A stretch of DNA of 64,000 bases from Aphelocoma coerulescens. Taxonomy: Eukaryota > Chordata > Aves > Passeriformes > Corvidae. A model generated the notes under the pieces. That model saw nothing but the letters and a program-made list of their open reading frames with translations. It made no database searches and was not told the origin of the DNA. Shown here piece by piece: positions 1 to 11,477 of the stretch (the first letter of the stretch is position 1; every line of letters begins with the position of its first letter). A program made the position numbers and the translations under genes. The DNA lies in the NCBI RefSeq assembly GCF_041296385.1, contig NW_027184085.1, forward strand, positions 55,457,109 through 55,521,108, given 5' to 3'.

Positions 1-3000
1 AATATTTAGTGCAGAAAAAGCCCTGCTGTCCTTCATTTGTCATTAGAGGGGAGAAGAAATAAAGGATGAGCCAGATATTGACAAACTCTTTCTTTTCAAA
101 GATTTTTCTCATATTATTAAAAACTGCTATTTCAACTTAGCTATGCACTTGATGAGGGGAAGTGCTTTAATGTGTGTCTGTATCCTAGCAGGTCATAACT
201 TGTAGCAGAGAGGCACGGTGCTCCACTCTGCCATGCCAGAGAAACGCTGCAGCGTGAGCAGGTAGCACTCTCCTTGTCTGAATGAGAAGTGACAAAGAGC
301 CTGCAGTCTGTGCTACACCATCCTTGGTGGTGTTACTGAATGGTTTCTATTAGACAGCCACTGCCTCCTGGACATTTTGCACTGATTTTCCTCTAATTAT
401 TCCCAAATGAGAAAGGCTTCAAAGTATTATGTGAATAAATCCTATTCAAAAGGTTATACTTGTGTCATGGGGACATACCCTACTGTACTTCATAGAACCA
501 CTGCTATTTTGCTATAAAAAATTCAGTTGAAGGAAGTTAAAAAGACAGAGTTTTCATATGTGGACAGTTTCTTTGAGGGAGATAAGGTTCACAGGGTTTC
601 ACTTGTTCACTGATGTTTCACTTGGATTTTGGATACTCTTAAGTCTCACATCACTAGTTTTCACCTCAAAGACAGTGAATTATTCTGCTTGTAGTAACTA
701 TAAGACATTCCATTTCTTTCTCTCTTTCTCACCTGAGGGACCCTAATACATCCTTTTTGTTACAAAACAAATCCATGTTTCTCTCCTCAGGTGCTTCAGC
801 TAAGCCTTCCTTTGTAGGGGATACTAAAACCCACTGCTAGCATCAGTGGGATTCCCAGCCTATTGATGGAGGCTGTGCTTCCAGGACAGGGAAGAACAGC
901 AGTAGTTGCAGCAAGCCAGACCTGAGCTGAAAAGGAGATGTCACATCTGTGCTTTGTGTTGAGCAGGGTACCAAAACCACACTAAACAAAGTGCCAAATT
1001 TGGCAAAGATACATGTTACTTCACTTCTCTTAAAAGAAAGGAGATCCCTTTAGCTGCTGAAAACATAGCAAACCATGTAATATGTATAATAGTCAGGGTT
1101 GTCAGATGGCACAAGTGAACATTAGACGTGTCACAGTAGAACAATGTTTTTGGTCCAACAGGATCTGAGCTTTCTGATTCTTTCACCAGTTAGCCTTTTT
1201 CTCAGCCACGTATTTTGGAAGGGACATCTGGTTCCTTATTCATTTTGGTCTCAAGCACATGAATGGAAAGGACAGATTTGACAGGGAATGGAACCTCTTT
1301 ATATGACTAGGAAATCATTCTTGAACTCACTCTGTGTCCTCCTGCTCCTGGATGCCTCTGGTGCATTTTAATTTGTGTTTCATAGTTTTTTAATAAGAGC
1401 TCAGGTATCATTTTAATTTTTACTCTATAACCTCCTAAGAGGATATGTGGAGGAAAAGATTATCCATGTGTTTTATCTCATAAGTCACCATTTGATTCTG
1501 TACAACTGGTGCCAAACTGATTTTTGCCTTTTTGCTTTTGTATAGCCTTTATATGTATTTGTAGCTCTGTAGCCGATTATTGTATAATACAGTGGATTTG
1601 TAGCTAGCATTTCACCTACTCTGTTAGACAGAAAGGCAAAACACATTCCTAAAGGCTCCAATACTAATCTTGCTTCCTCTGGGAACCAAGGTTAAAACAG
1701 CTTCTCAAGGAACCTTTTCATAAACAAAGTTCAGTTAATATCTAAAGGGGCAGTTTCAGAGGAGAGCCAAACCAAAGGGGAATTACCTCATCAAATGTGT
1801 CTCTAATTGGGGATTCTTGTCAGTTATGCTAATTTGCTAAACATATGAAGTTGTGGCTGCTTTATGTTATAGTGTGCATCTTCGGCGCATTTTCGGCATG
1901 TATTTCCGTGTGTCATGCACCATAAAGGATCCTTTATAAAGATAACTGCATTTTATCACCTAACTGTGTCTGGCTCATGATTTTAGGACCAGGAAAAGCC
2001 ATCACAACCATGTTGCAGTTGACACTGCAACTACTGGAGAAATTTTGCAGTAGATGTGGCATTGTAATATGAATAGTTAGATGCCACTACATAACTACAT
2101 ACTTTTCTGGATGTGGCTAGTAAAAAGAATTACAAAAGAAAAATTGTCTACAATTTTTCTCAGAGATCAAATAGTAATAATATTTAATTTTATCCAGAAA
2201 TTATACAGTGCAACACATTTATCCCCAGCATATAGTCATGGTTTATGTTTTTTTAATATAAGTGTATAATAAAAAATATCACATTAAATATACTTAATAT
2301 ATATGATCATTATTATTCCAAAGGAATCACTCAGCTGAATCACTGCTGAGTCAAAGCATAACTTTGACTTATAAGGAATTCAAGTAAGTTATATATAGGA
2401 CAACCACTTAAGAATTATAACTATCAAGGTTTTTCAAAAGACAACACATGAAAATAGTGAATTTATATTTAGTAGCAAATTATAGGCATTACCAAGGAAC
2501 TGGGTAAAAGGTTTGCTTTAAAATAAAATTCTTACAGTTTTGTGATTCAGAATTTAGAACTTTGATAATTCTCCATGCCCACTTTTTCTTCACCAGTAAA
2601 ACATCACTGAGTAGGTTTCTGTGCACTGCAGCTGAACAGTCAGGATAATAACACCAAGACATACACAGGCTCTGCTATAGATCTGTAGCATCTCTGCTAT
2701 GCATACTGTAGGTTGAGCACCGCTCACTAATGTAAAACTGAAATGTAAAAATCATTTTGTGGAAAATTCCTACCTTATGTAACACACCTCTCCACTTTGA
2801 AAGTTGTTCTTACACACTGCTACTTCTATTAGGTAATTTTAAATTTGTTCTGAAATATTACATAGGAACTCAGTTGTGGATTAGAGCCCACAACCCTTAC
2901 CACTGATAACCATAGATTCAAAAAGAATCTGTGCCCCAAGGAATTTTAAAGATAAGGAGTTTTTCACAATTCTCATGGGCAAAGTTACCCTTCTTCCTCT

Positions 3001-6000
3001 ATCTGCTTATCTGAGAATTTTTCAGCTTGAAAAAATGGACATGAAATTAGAATGGTATAGAGAAATATAATTCCAAAATATTAGCTCAAATAACAAGGGT
3101 ATAAGTGTATGAGACATACAAGGGATAGCTCTTGACAATTCATCACCTGGCATGAGGAACATGGTCCCAAGAAAAATGCTAGACCTTCAAAACCAAAAAA
3201 ATCCTAGAATACTGGATAACAAATTGTGCAGAGCCAGGTACAGATGCAAAAAGGTATTCTTTGATTTGGTAGGTAGTTTTCATCTCTGGAGTCTTGATTT
3301 TTCGAATTTTATTTATGGCAATACATTGCAATTCATCAGCAAAAATAAACAGTGCACATGAGCCAGTAAATTCAAAGCCCTACTTTTACACACAAAAAGA
3401 TTGTGAGACTTCCATGATCCCTTTCCAAAAGAAAGATGTCAATATTGTAGGAAAACCATAAATGCTTATACACTCTACTATTAAGCAATAATATACATAT
3501 AGAAATATATGTACCAGTTCTAAATTGTGTATAGTGATAAGTCATAGAGATGATATATTGGTTAAAGAAAACTAAGGATTTCAGAGGTATAGCTTGAAGC
3601 TCAGAGACTCTATTCAAATGTCAGGGCATGATTGTTTCTTGAGTATGTCAGATAATATTTTTCACAGAAGTATAAAGAGAACAAAGATTCTCAGTCAAAA
3701 CCTTTCTGTTGAGTTATGAAAGTTATTTAGAAATTAAAGACTGTCCATGTTTATTTTGGAAAAAAAAATCAATATGACTATCAACTCATTATATTATATA
3801 TACTGTCTTTGTCATGACTCTTAAAGGTATTTCCATCTGCATTTCATACAATAGATAGAAACACCTTTATAAATCCGTCTGTTTTAGCAACTGAAGACAC
3901 CCAGAAATTCAGTAACAGTAAGGGACTGCTATTCCCAGACTTGTATGTGTAGAGTTAGGACTTCTGTAAATTGCAGATGGAGATATAGAAGCAAAGCATT
4001 ATTAAAGGAAGTGACCCACAGAACACCTACCTTGCATGGACCAGAGTTCCTGCCCGAGCGCAGTTCTTTGGTGACATTTATGGAGTTTAAGTGCCATATT
4101 TGGATGACGGAAGGCTGCGAACTTTAAAAAAAACCAAACAGCCTAAAAACTCATTGAGGTATAGCAAAATATGCTATTGCTAACTTAAATATAATTCTCT
4201 GAGAAACCTCATGCCTTAATGCCTACATATATACTTGCTATATGTTATCTCCATACAGATGACTATTCTGTTCATTTCAAAATTGATAAAATTTGTTTTT
4301 AGCAACTAGAAGTAGATTGATTTCGTACAATTTATTATGCGAAAGCATGAGGAACTAAGAAAACCAGCAAGGCTGAGTTTTATGTGGTGACTGTTTAGCA
4401 GAGAAGTCAAGAGGCTCATACAACTTTTGAATTTTGCAGATGCCAAGGTTAATTTAGTTAGCTCTTTGAGCTGCATTCTTAAATTTACATTTTAAATTTA
4501 CATGATGAACAGGTACACTACTTCAGGCTGTCATTTTTGTCAAGGCCTCCCCAGACACTGGATGTAGCAATTTCATTAATGTTAGTAAGAATCATCAATT
4601 TTGAAATACCCCAACAGAGAGTAAATTAGTCCACTAAGACACATTTATTGTTGTAAATGAATGCAATATTTATTAGCATTAGCAGATGTAATACTTATAC
4701 AAGAAAGGAGCAACAGTGAGCATGTAGTCATTAGATTGCATTAAAAATAGAAATGAGCTTAAAATGAAAAATCTGGCATTAAACAACCTAAATATTAGTA
4801 ATGTCTAATTGGCAGACTTTGGTTTCACTTATTTTATAGGGGGTTGTTTTATCAAGACTTTGTTGTATTTTTTGATTCAAAGAATTAACTGTGTTTTACA
4901 CTGTGGAGATGACCTGAAAAACAGGGAAAAATAAGGACAGTAATGTTTAAACTGTAGTTCAGTCTAGAACTTTTCTTGTGAATGTCATTGAGGTCGTGTC
5001 CTACTAGAAAGGTCATGTATGTGTTGTGACATATTTGTTGTTACTTTTCAGACTCCACAAGATTTGGAACTGTTCTCCTAAGGCTTCAAACTGGTGAAAT
5101 AACCTGGCAGCAACTTATGCCTGTTTTTGTTCCAGATCTCATATTTGTGAAGCACTCTAATACAACCATAGATTTAAATTATTTCTGCATGTTTTTTGAA
5201 TTTTCAAGAAAATATCAAAGGTAGATATACTAGATAATATAATATTTGACTTCTAGCTGAGTTTTTTATCAGTGAGGGTGTTTTCTGGGGATGTCCCAGG
5301 CCTACATAACATTTTGAGGTTTTCAGGAGACAAATTTCAGTCTCTGGGCATAGTCATATTACCACAGCCTGGCCATCTAGCCTGCTGCTTTTACAAAGTT
5401 AGGGCAGGACTATATAACAGAAAAAAGTTGTATTAATCTACGGATACCTTCCTTAATTCTTTAGAAGTTTTCTCTATGAGTTTTTATTCAGAGTCAGTTT
5501 GGTACACTTGTTAGAGCAAGGTCATTTAATACAAGGCAGAGAGCAGAATATGTTTTTTCCTTAATTAAATATTTACTACTAACATATGTGACTATGGTAT
5601 AACTCCTGTTGAGACTTTTTTAAAGTCTACCTCAGAAATCGTATCTTCTCTTTGGCTCAGTAAATTCCAGTCATTTTCTACTGCTATTGAAATAGTTGTA
5701 TAACTAAAACCAAATGTCCACCTATTTCTTCAAAGCTCCTTTGTATAGAGAAGATTTAGGTTCAGACTGCTGAAGAAAAAAGAGAGTGTTCTTTGTAATG
5801 GTAATGAGGTAATTGTCCTTTACTGGCTTTCCTCAAATAGAATAGAATTCATTCACAGATTAAAATGAAAATTGTGTGTCTTATTTCCCAGGTATGCAGG
5901 CACGTTCATGATCAATATAAAATGAGTTAGGAAATACGGGAAGTACGCAATTTTTCAAGGAAATTTTCAAGAGAAAAGGATTTCACCTCACCCCATGCAT

Positions 6001-6949
6001 CTTCTGTTCTCCAAAAGGCATATGAAGTGTCTCAGAATACTATTTTCTTTGTGTTTTAGACAGAAATTGTGAGATAAAATCTTAGTCTGCTTTATGTTTT
6101 AAATTCTTATAGGTACTTAGAAAATTTTTGCCACTTTCTACAATTTTTTTCTATTTCTTTTCCCTAGAAAAGAAGTTTATTATTTTGAAGTTTAAAATAT
6201 AAATGAACATTTATAGGGTTTTTTTCAAAGTAAAATAGGTCTTGCGTACTTTTCATTTATTATGATATTCCCCTAAAAGTTGGTTAATGCAAAGATTCAA
6301 AACTATTGTTTGGCTTATTACCCCACCCTGCAAAATAATAACTGTTTAGGGAAAAAGAGGAAAAAAGAGACAACCGTTTTCAGAACGTAAAAAGTCAGTG
6401 ATTATTTTGGGCAGAGGCCTACCCGTATTTCAATGCGAAGGCGATGAGGGCTGTGTATGAGAAGTGAACCTGCATCTTTTTTGAGAATTCAGAGTACTGA
6501 GTGCCCAACTCAACCAAAAAATCTGTGCAAACAGAATTTTGGTTTTATGGATGATTTTATAAAACCATCATCTGTTCCTTCTAAAAAAGCAGTGACTTTA
6601 GAAGGCTGATGGGAAAATGCTGATTTCTAATGTTTAATGTAGGTGAAAAAAATTTTGTCAGAAACAATGATTAATGTGTTCAGAATTTTCACTGCAGGAT
6701 GTATTCTGCTTCAAATGAAAGAAGTCAGACCTGTTGAGAACCTGTCTCTGTGGATTGCACACAAAGAAGATTTCCACCCTACTGCTACACCTAATTACTG
6801 TAAATTGCCCTTCAGCTGATGGTGGCTTCAAACTATTACAAAACATTTAGAAAGTATGACCCACACATTCAGTGGGGTTATGGCACACAGTATGAATAGG
6901 TGTCTAGTAAGCAAGGAAAAAATAAAGAGATGAGATTGGCAGAAATTAT
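1..6949. other. Unique AT-rich noncoding DNA
   Basis: I see no gene or recognisable transposon here. All ORFs are short, lack family motifs and are spread over both strands as expected by chance in AT-rich DNA. Points of note are a CpG-containing block with a 16-bp perfect palindrome near 1922, a 13-bp AT-rich direct duplication around 4480-4503, and a short open segment after an AG acceptor-like site at 6411-6467. Very old repeats could be present below what can be recognised by eye. Confidence 0.7.
1922..1937. repeat. 16-bp perfect palindrome
   Basis: ATAAAGGATCCTTTAT equals its own reverse complement. It lies just downstream of a small cluster of CpG dinucleotides (about 1880-1910), which is unusual in this CpG-poor window. 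The role is unknown; it may be part of a conserved noncoding element or chance. Confidence 0.6.
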
Positions 6950-7380
6950 CTCAGAATTACTCAGAATAAACTGAGTTAGAAGGGACCCCCAAGGATTATC
7001 AAGCCCCACTGCTGGCCCTGCACAGGACCATCCCCAAGAGTCATACCATGTGCCCAAGAGCATTGTCCAAATGCCTCTTGAACTCTGTCAGGCTTGGTGC
7101 TGTGACCACTTCCCTGGGGAGCCTGTTCCAGTGCCCAACCACCCTCTGGGTGAAGAACTTTTTCCTGATATTCAACCCAAACCTCCCCTGACTCACCCTC
7201 CAGCCATTCCATCAGGTCCTATCACTGCTCACCACAGAGAACAGAGCAGTGCCTGCCCCTCCTCTTCCCCTCACAAAGAATGAGGCATCACCTCAGTCTT
7301 CTCCAAGATGAACAGACCAGGTGCCCTCAGCCACTCCTCGCATGGCTTCCCTTCAAGGGCCTTCACCATCCTCATAGCCA
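6950..7380 (-). mobile_element. CR1 LINE, 5'-truncated, minus strand
   Basis: Read on the minus strand, this is the 3' end of a CR1 element. The degenerate tail of AGAAT/CTCAGAAT type lies at the left end (6950-6968). Next comes the family's 3' UTR, then the last part of ORF2, where a reading frame on the minus strand encodes the typical end of the protein (the region around the HWNRLP-like motif, here read as HPEGGWALEQ with changes). The homology stops at about 7380 inside the segment that normally reads on to CTCCTTTGGACACTC, so the copy is 5'-truncated as most CR1 copies are. It is diverged and not functional. The tail and internal sequence resemble the copy at 59964, suggesting the same subfamily. 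Confidence 0.9.
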
Positions 7381-7700
7381 GGCAGTGGAGGTGGAAAGGG
7401 GTGTGAGGCAACGCCCCACGTGTCAGGCCGAAAGGGAGATGCTGCGCCATCGAGAGCAGGACTCCAGTAGTGTCACTTACAGGCGGCAGAAGATTTCACT
7501 TTTATATCAGGGAACCAGAATGGCCTAGTGCTTCCTGCTTCCCACTAGCAGCCCGAGCTGTCAGAACAATGGGAGCATTGCTCGTGTTCCCGGCTCTGAA
7601 GGAATCAGTCCTACAATATTCCCTGGATTGAACAGCACCATTGAGCTTTCACCACCTCATGACAGCTTGTGTGAGCCTCCAGATATAGTATCTGATGACA
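7381..7700. other. GC/CpG-enriched unclassified block
   Basis: Just beyond the CR1 break the sequence remains GC-rich, with several CpGs (around 7410-7460 and 7590). I cannot match it to a family. On the minus strand there is a TATAAAAG motif (7498-7505), with GC-rich sequence about 30 bp downstream of it. That could be a core promoter or the middle of a retroviral LTR, but I find no convincing TG...CA ends with a target duplication. Function unknown. Confidence 0.4.
7498..7505 (-). promoter_or_regulatory. TATA-box-like motif
   Basis: The minus strand reads TATAAAAG, a good TATA-box match, inside an otherwise GC/CpG-enriched block. TATA-like words are frequent in AT-rich DNA; only the local context makes this one noteworthy. 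No transcript evidence is available. Confidence 0.25.
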
Positions 7701-10700
7701 AAAAGGAGCATGAGATTTAAGAAAGAAAAAAGAATGGAAGGTTATGCTGCATTTCAAGAGGGCAGTTTCAATGAAGAAACTGAAACTCCTTCAAAGTTAA
7801 AGCAGTCCAGGGGAATATATGTCCCCAGGAAGCCCATCTTTAAAAAAAAAAAATTAAAAGGATTTTAAAATTAAAGAGAAACCCAGAAATGAAATGCACT
7901 CAGAAGACAAACATAAGGAAGGCAAACATAGCAAGAAGTCAAAAGATGTAACTGCAGAAGACAGTGTAAAACAGTGAGAAAAAAGCAAGCAAGGAGCAAA
8001 TGTCAAGCCGTTGCCTAGTGAAGACAGGAAAGAAATTCCATTTTGATCAAGCTCCTTGGCTTTGTATAAAATCAACTGAACTGTGAAAACTGCTGTAATT
8101 TGAATCCCACTGCACAAATTATTACTGGCTGTGTTCACTCTGCAAAGAAACCTTTCTTCTAAGCCTGGAGAGTTTAATACTTGTGTCTTCTACACATCAG
8201 ACTCAGGTGAGTTTGGAGAGGCCAGAAGAGTTTTCCAGTGACTTTCAGATTATTTCAACACTGATTTTTTTCAGGTGATTTAAACTAATTCAATAGCAGT
8301 TTTACTTCCAACCAAATGAATTACTTGCATTATGATACTTGCCTTGCTGTGAGTTTGTAGGAGGGTTTTAAGTTACACCAAAAGCACCTGAATTTTAAAA
8401 CCCTTTTGACGCTTAATTTTTTTCCTTCCAGACTCTGACTATGACTAATTTCCTGATGGAGCCGCTTTCTTAATTTCCAAACAGTTTCTTTCACTGTTTC
8501 ATTGTAAACTTCTATTGGTTGGTGTTTTTTGCTAAATATATTAATCAAAACTACAGTGTGCAAATTACCTGAAAGTCATCATTCAATGAAAAACAAAATT
8601 GTCCGCTCTGTTCATGCTTTCCTCAAAAAATACACCTTAAGCCAAGGTGATGTGGAAGAAAAGAGGAAAATAGGAGATTGTGTATCAGGCATTCTGTGTG
8701 GAAAGGCAGCTTGATATCTAATTATTTGTGTGGGCTTTTCTTGGTACAGCAACTTACAGACCTTTAATTAATCACTTTTACACATGCTATGTACAGCTCA
8801 GTTTTCATAATTGCATGTAATTGTAACCTTTTGTGTTTTATTTGAAGTAAGAAAAAAGCAATTTTTTTTCCCTCTCTAAGTTATTTACCCTCTGATTCCA
8901 TTTTCAGTGAGGCAGGTTTAATAAAAAACTTAGCAAAATTTCAGGTTTATATGGTGAAGGTACTTTGAAACTGTATGAACCTGAGACACCAGTAATCACA
9001 TTCAATGATCAAGGTTGATACCTGATCTCATTTACTGAGAAGCAGTCATCAAATTTCATAAAAACACCCATCAGGCTTGTAGCATTTGCAGCCTCCCAAG
9101 CAGAAGACAACACCCAGGAGACAATTTGTTGAAGTGACACTCATGGGCTGGGGAATTTCAGCCTGGCCTCTCCACTTGCACACATTTCACAACTGCAGAG
9201 GCCTCCAGAAAGCAGGGTTTTATGAGTGGAAACATCAACCTATTTTATGTAAATTGAGACAGTGAAAATAAACAGATGTTTTTGGAGCCCATCTCTGCAG
9301 TTTCCAGCCATGCCCAACACACTCCAGAGGAAGCAAATGGCAGCAAATGAATTATGCAGGTAGCTGAGAAGGGTAGCACATTTTTCTAACTAGACATAGA
9401 CTTCTGTGAGGTTATTCTATGATCACTGAATGCAAATTAAAATAGTTACTGTAATAAACAATGGTCTGAAACTAGAAAATTGTTTAGGTACTAAAAAATA
9501 ACAGACATTTATAAGTAACATTTCTGCAGACATTGATTGTTATAGTTTGAGTAGCATCCTAAATTTAAAAATATGAAAGACTGAGAATTGTATTCAGCTG
9601 AAAATTGTATTTAGCTCAAGAAGTACAGATGGAATAAATACATACACTTTTAAAATATTACAATTTTCCGTGAATCAGACGTATGTCCTATTTCTTCCAT
9701 ATTTTCCTCTTAAAATATCACACAGGTAGGAATGCCTTCAGATGTCCTGGGATTTGGGGGTGTGTGCAGATGGGGAAGCTGACATTAAAGAACAAAAACA
9801 GAGCACCCCATGCCAAAAATTGCAGTTCCAAGTAAAGGTAGCATATGGCATACATGAATCATTCTAAGTGAAATCCCTGCTTGTTTCTGCAGTTGTAGGC
9901 TGCCCTGCATGACAACTTGGAGCGTAAATCCTAAATGATTACCTGGTTTTGGCAACAAGTAGGAGGCCTTTCTGAGTCTAGATAACAAGCACATTTAAAT
10001 AAGTTAATTAATTTCCTTGTGGCTTTTTGTAGAAAGACAAGTAGGCAGCACCTGAACACTGTAAAGTCAGAAAGTGGATTTAACAAAGCAAAACCCCTAT
10101 AAGGCTGTCATGAGAAATCTGGGGAAATCCAATGCTGATTTTATTGTACTGAAGGGAAAAAGACTAGAAACACAGTCTGGGAAATTACATCACCTAGGCA
10201 AACATAGACTTAATTAATTTGTTTTAGTAAGTCTAATTATTAGGATCTCTAGACCTAATGTTATATACTTGGTAGTTGAGTTATATCAGTTTAAAACATG
10301 TGTACCCCTCAAAAGAGCACTTAAAATGTGTTTAAACATGTGAACCCTTTAATTGTAATCAGTGGAATTACTGAATGCTTACTCTCAGGCAGATGTTCAA
10401 GTCCCATGTTGAAGCAGTTTCCTCATTGCTTTTTAGTAGATTGCACAGACTAGCAGTTTTAAAAGAAAATTCAACAAAACCCAATTGCATGGTTGAATTC
10501 AAAAACGATGGAAGTTTCTGTAGTCAGTGACATGGCTTTTCTTCATAGTTAAAAAACAGAATACCATGGGACTGTTAGTGCTTGCAATTAATGCCTAGGC
10601 AACTCAGTATAACACTTGACTATTCATTCAGATGACAGGAAACTCAGCTTAGTAATTGATTATAAGGAGAGGAAGACATACATATTCAGTTTTTTGGATT

Positions 10701-10769
10701 AACCTTAGTTATGAAGCCTGAACAATTTACAAAGAAAATTGAGGTAGACAAATGAAAACCTAGCATCAC
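7701..10769. other. Unique AT-rich noncoding DNA
   Basis: No gene or clear transposon seen. Purine-rich stretches occur around 7700-7990. The ORFs of 60-94 codons have no recognisable motif and no supporting splice or start context. Confidence 0.65.
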
Positions 10770-10862
10770 AAAATTGCAGAATCATTTATGTTGGAAAGGA
10801 CACAATATCACTGAGTGCAACCATACACCTAACAATGCCAAGTCTACCACTAAATCATGTCC
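10770..10862 (-). mobile_element. CR1 LINE 3' stub, minus strand
   Basis: This short copy keeps only the CR1 3' end. A degenerate tail (AAATTGCAGAATCATTTA) is followed by the GTTGGAAAGGACA block, then a stretch on the plus strand close to CCTAACAATGCCAAGTCTAC, which is typical of one avian CR1 3' UTR type. The same tail type (AATCATTTAGGTTGG) occurs in the copy at 33106, suggesting the same subfamily. Beyond about 10862 I cannot follow the match with confidence. Confidence 0.8.
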
Positions 10863-11451
10863 TGTGGGAACCCAGGGTGCAGAGAATATTTCTCTGCCTG
10901 TTTTGAAGCATTTTACCCTCTTAAACAACACTGGTTTTGACCTCTGTCCTTGGAAAAAACTGCCTACTCTTAGAGAAGAACTAGAAACTACACTAGTGTA
11001 AATTAGGTGACAGACTATGTAAGATTGTCACAGGGTGAAAAATTTAGAGGTTTTGGGCTTGTTAATGTAGTAAATAGACAAAAGCAAAAAACATCAAAAT
11101 GGAGGATTATTGTTGTTCTCCAAACCTTCTTCTTCTTCTACTATTACTCCATATTCTGCAGTAAAAGTAGTTTGGGATGATTGGGCAAAGAATTCCGCAG
11201 TTCCTGGCTGTGTTACTAAATAATTGGCAGAAAAGTAAAAATAATGTATGTTTTTAGTAACCATTGGTTGATTTACCTTTTAAAAGGCTGTTTAATCTTG
11301 ATAATTTGGCTTTCTCCTGCATTCCCTGCTTTGTGCTATGTCTGGATCATGCTAGTGACTCTGATAAGACTTAATAAACAACTATCAAGAAGCAGAGAAG
11401 GCTGAGAGTCACATTTGTCTCTCGAACTCCTGGCAAGGACTTTAAAAGACC

Positions 11452-11477
11452 TCTCCGGTCTTTTATGCCTCCGGAGA
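11452..11477. repeat. Short inverted repeat (7-bp stem, 12-base loop)
   Basis: TCTCCGG (11452-11458) pairs with CCGGAGA (11471-11477). The arms carry CpG, which is rare in this window, so selection or recent origin is possible. It is followed directly by an AT-rich near-palindrome around ATGCATAATTATGGCAT. Confidence 0.5.

Noticed and set aside
770..965. Exon-like segment after TTTCTCTCCTCAG
   Set aside because: The donor is poor and no frame stays open across the segment.
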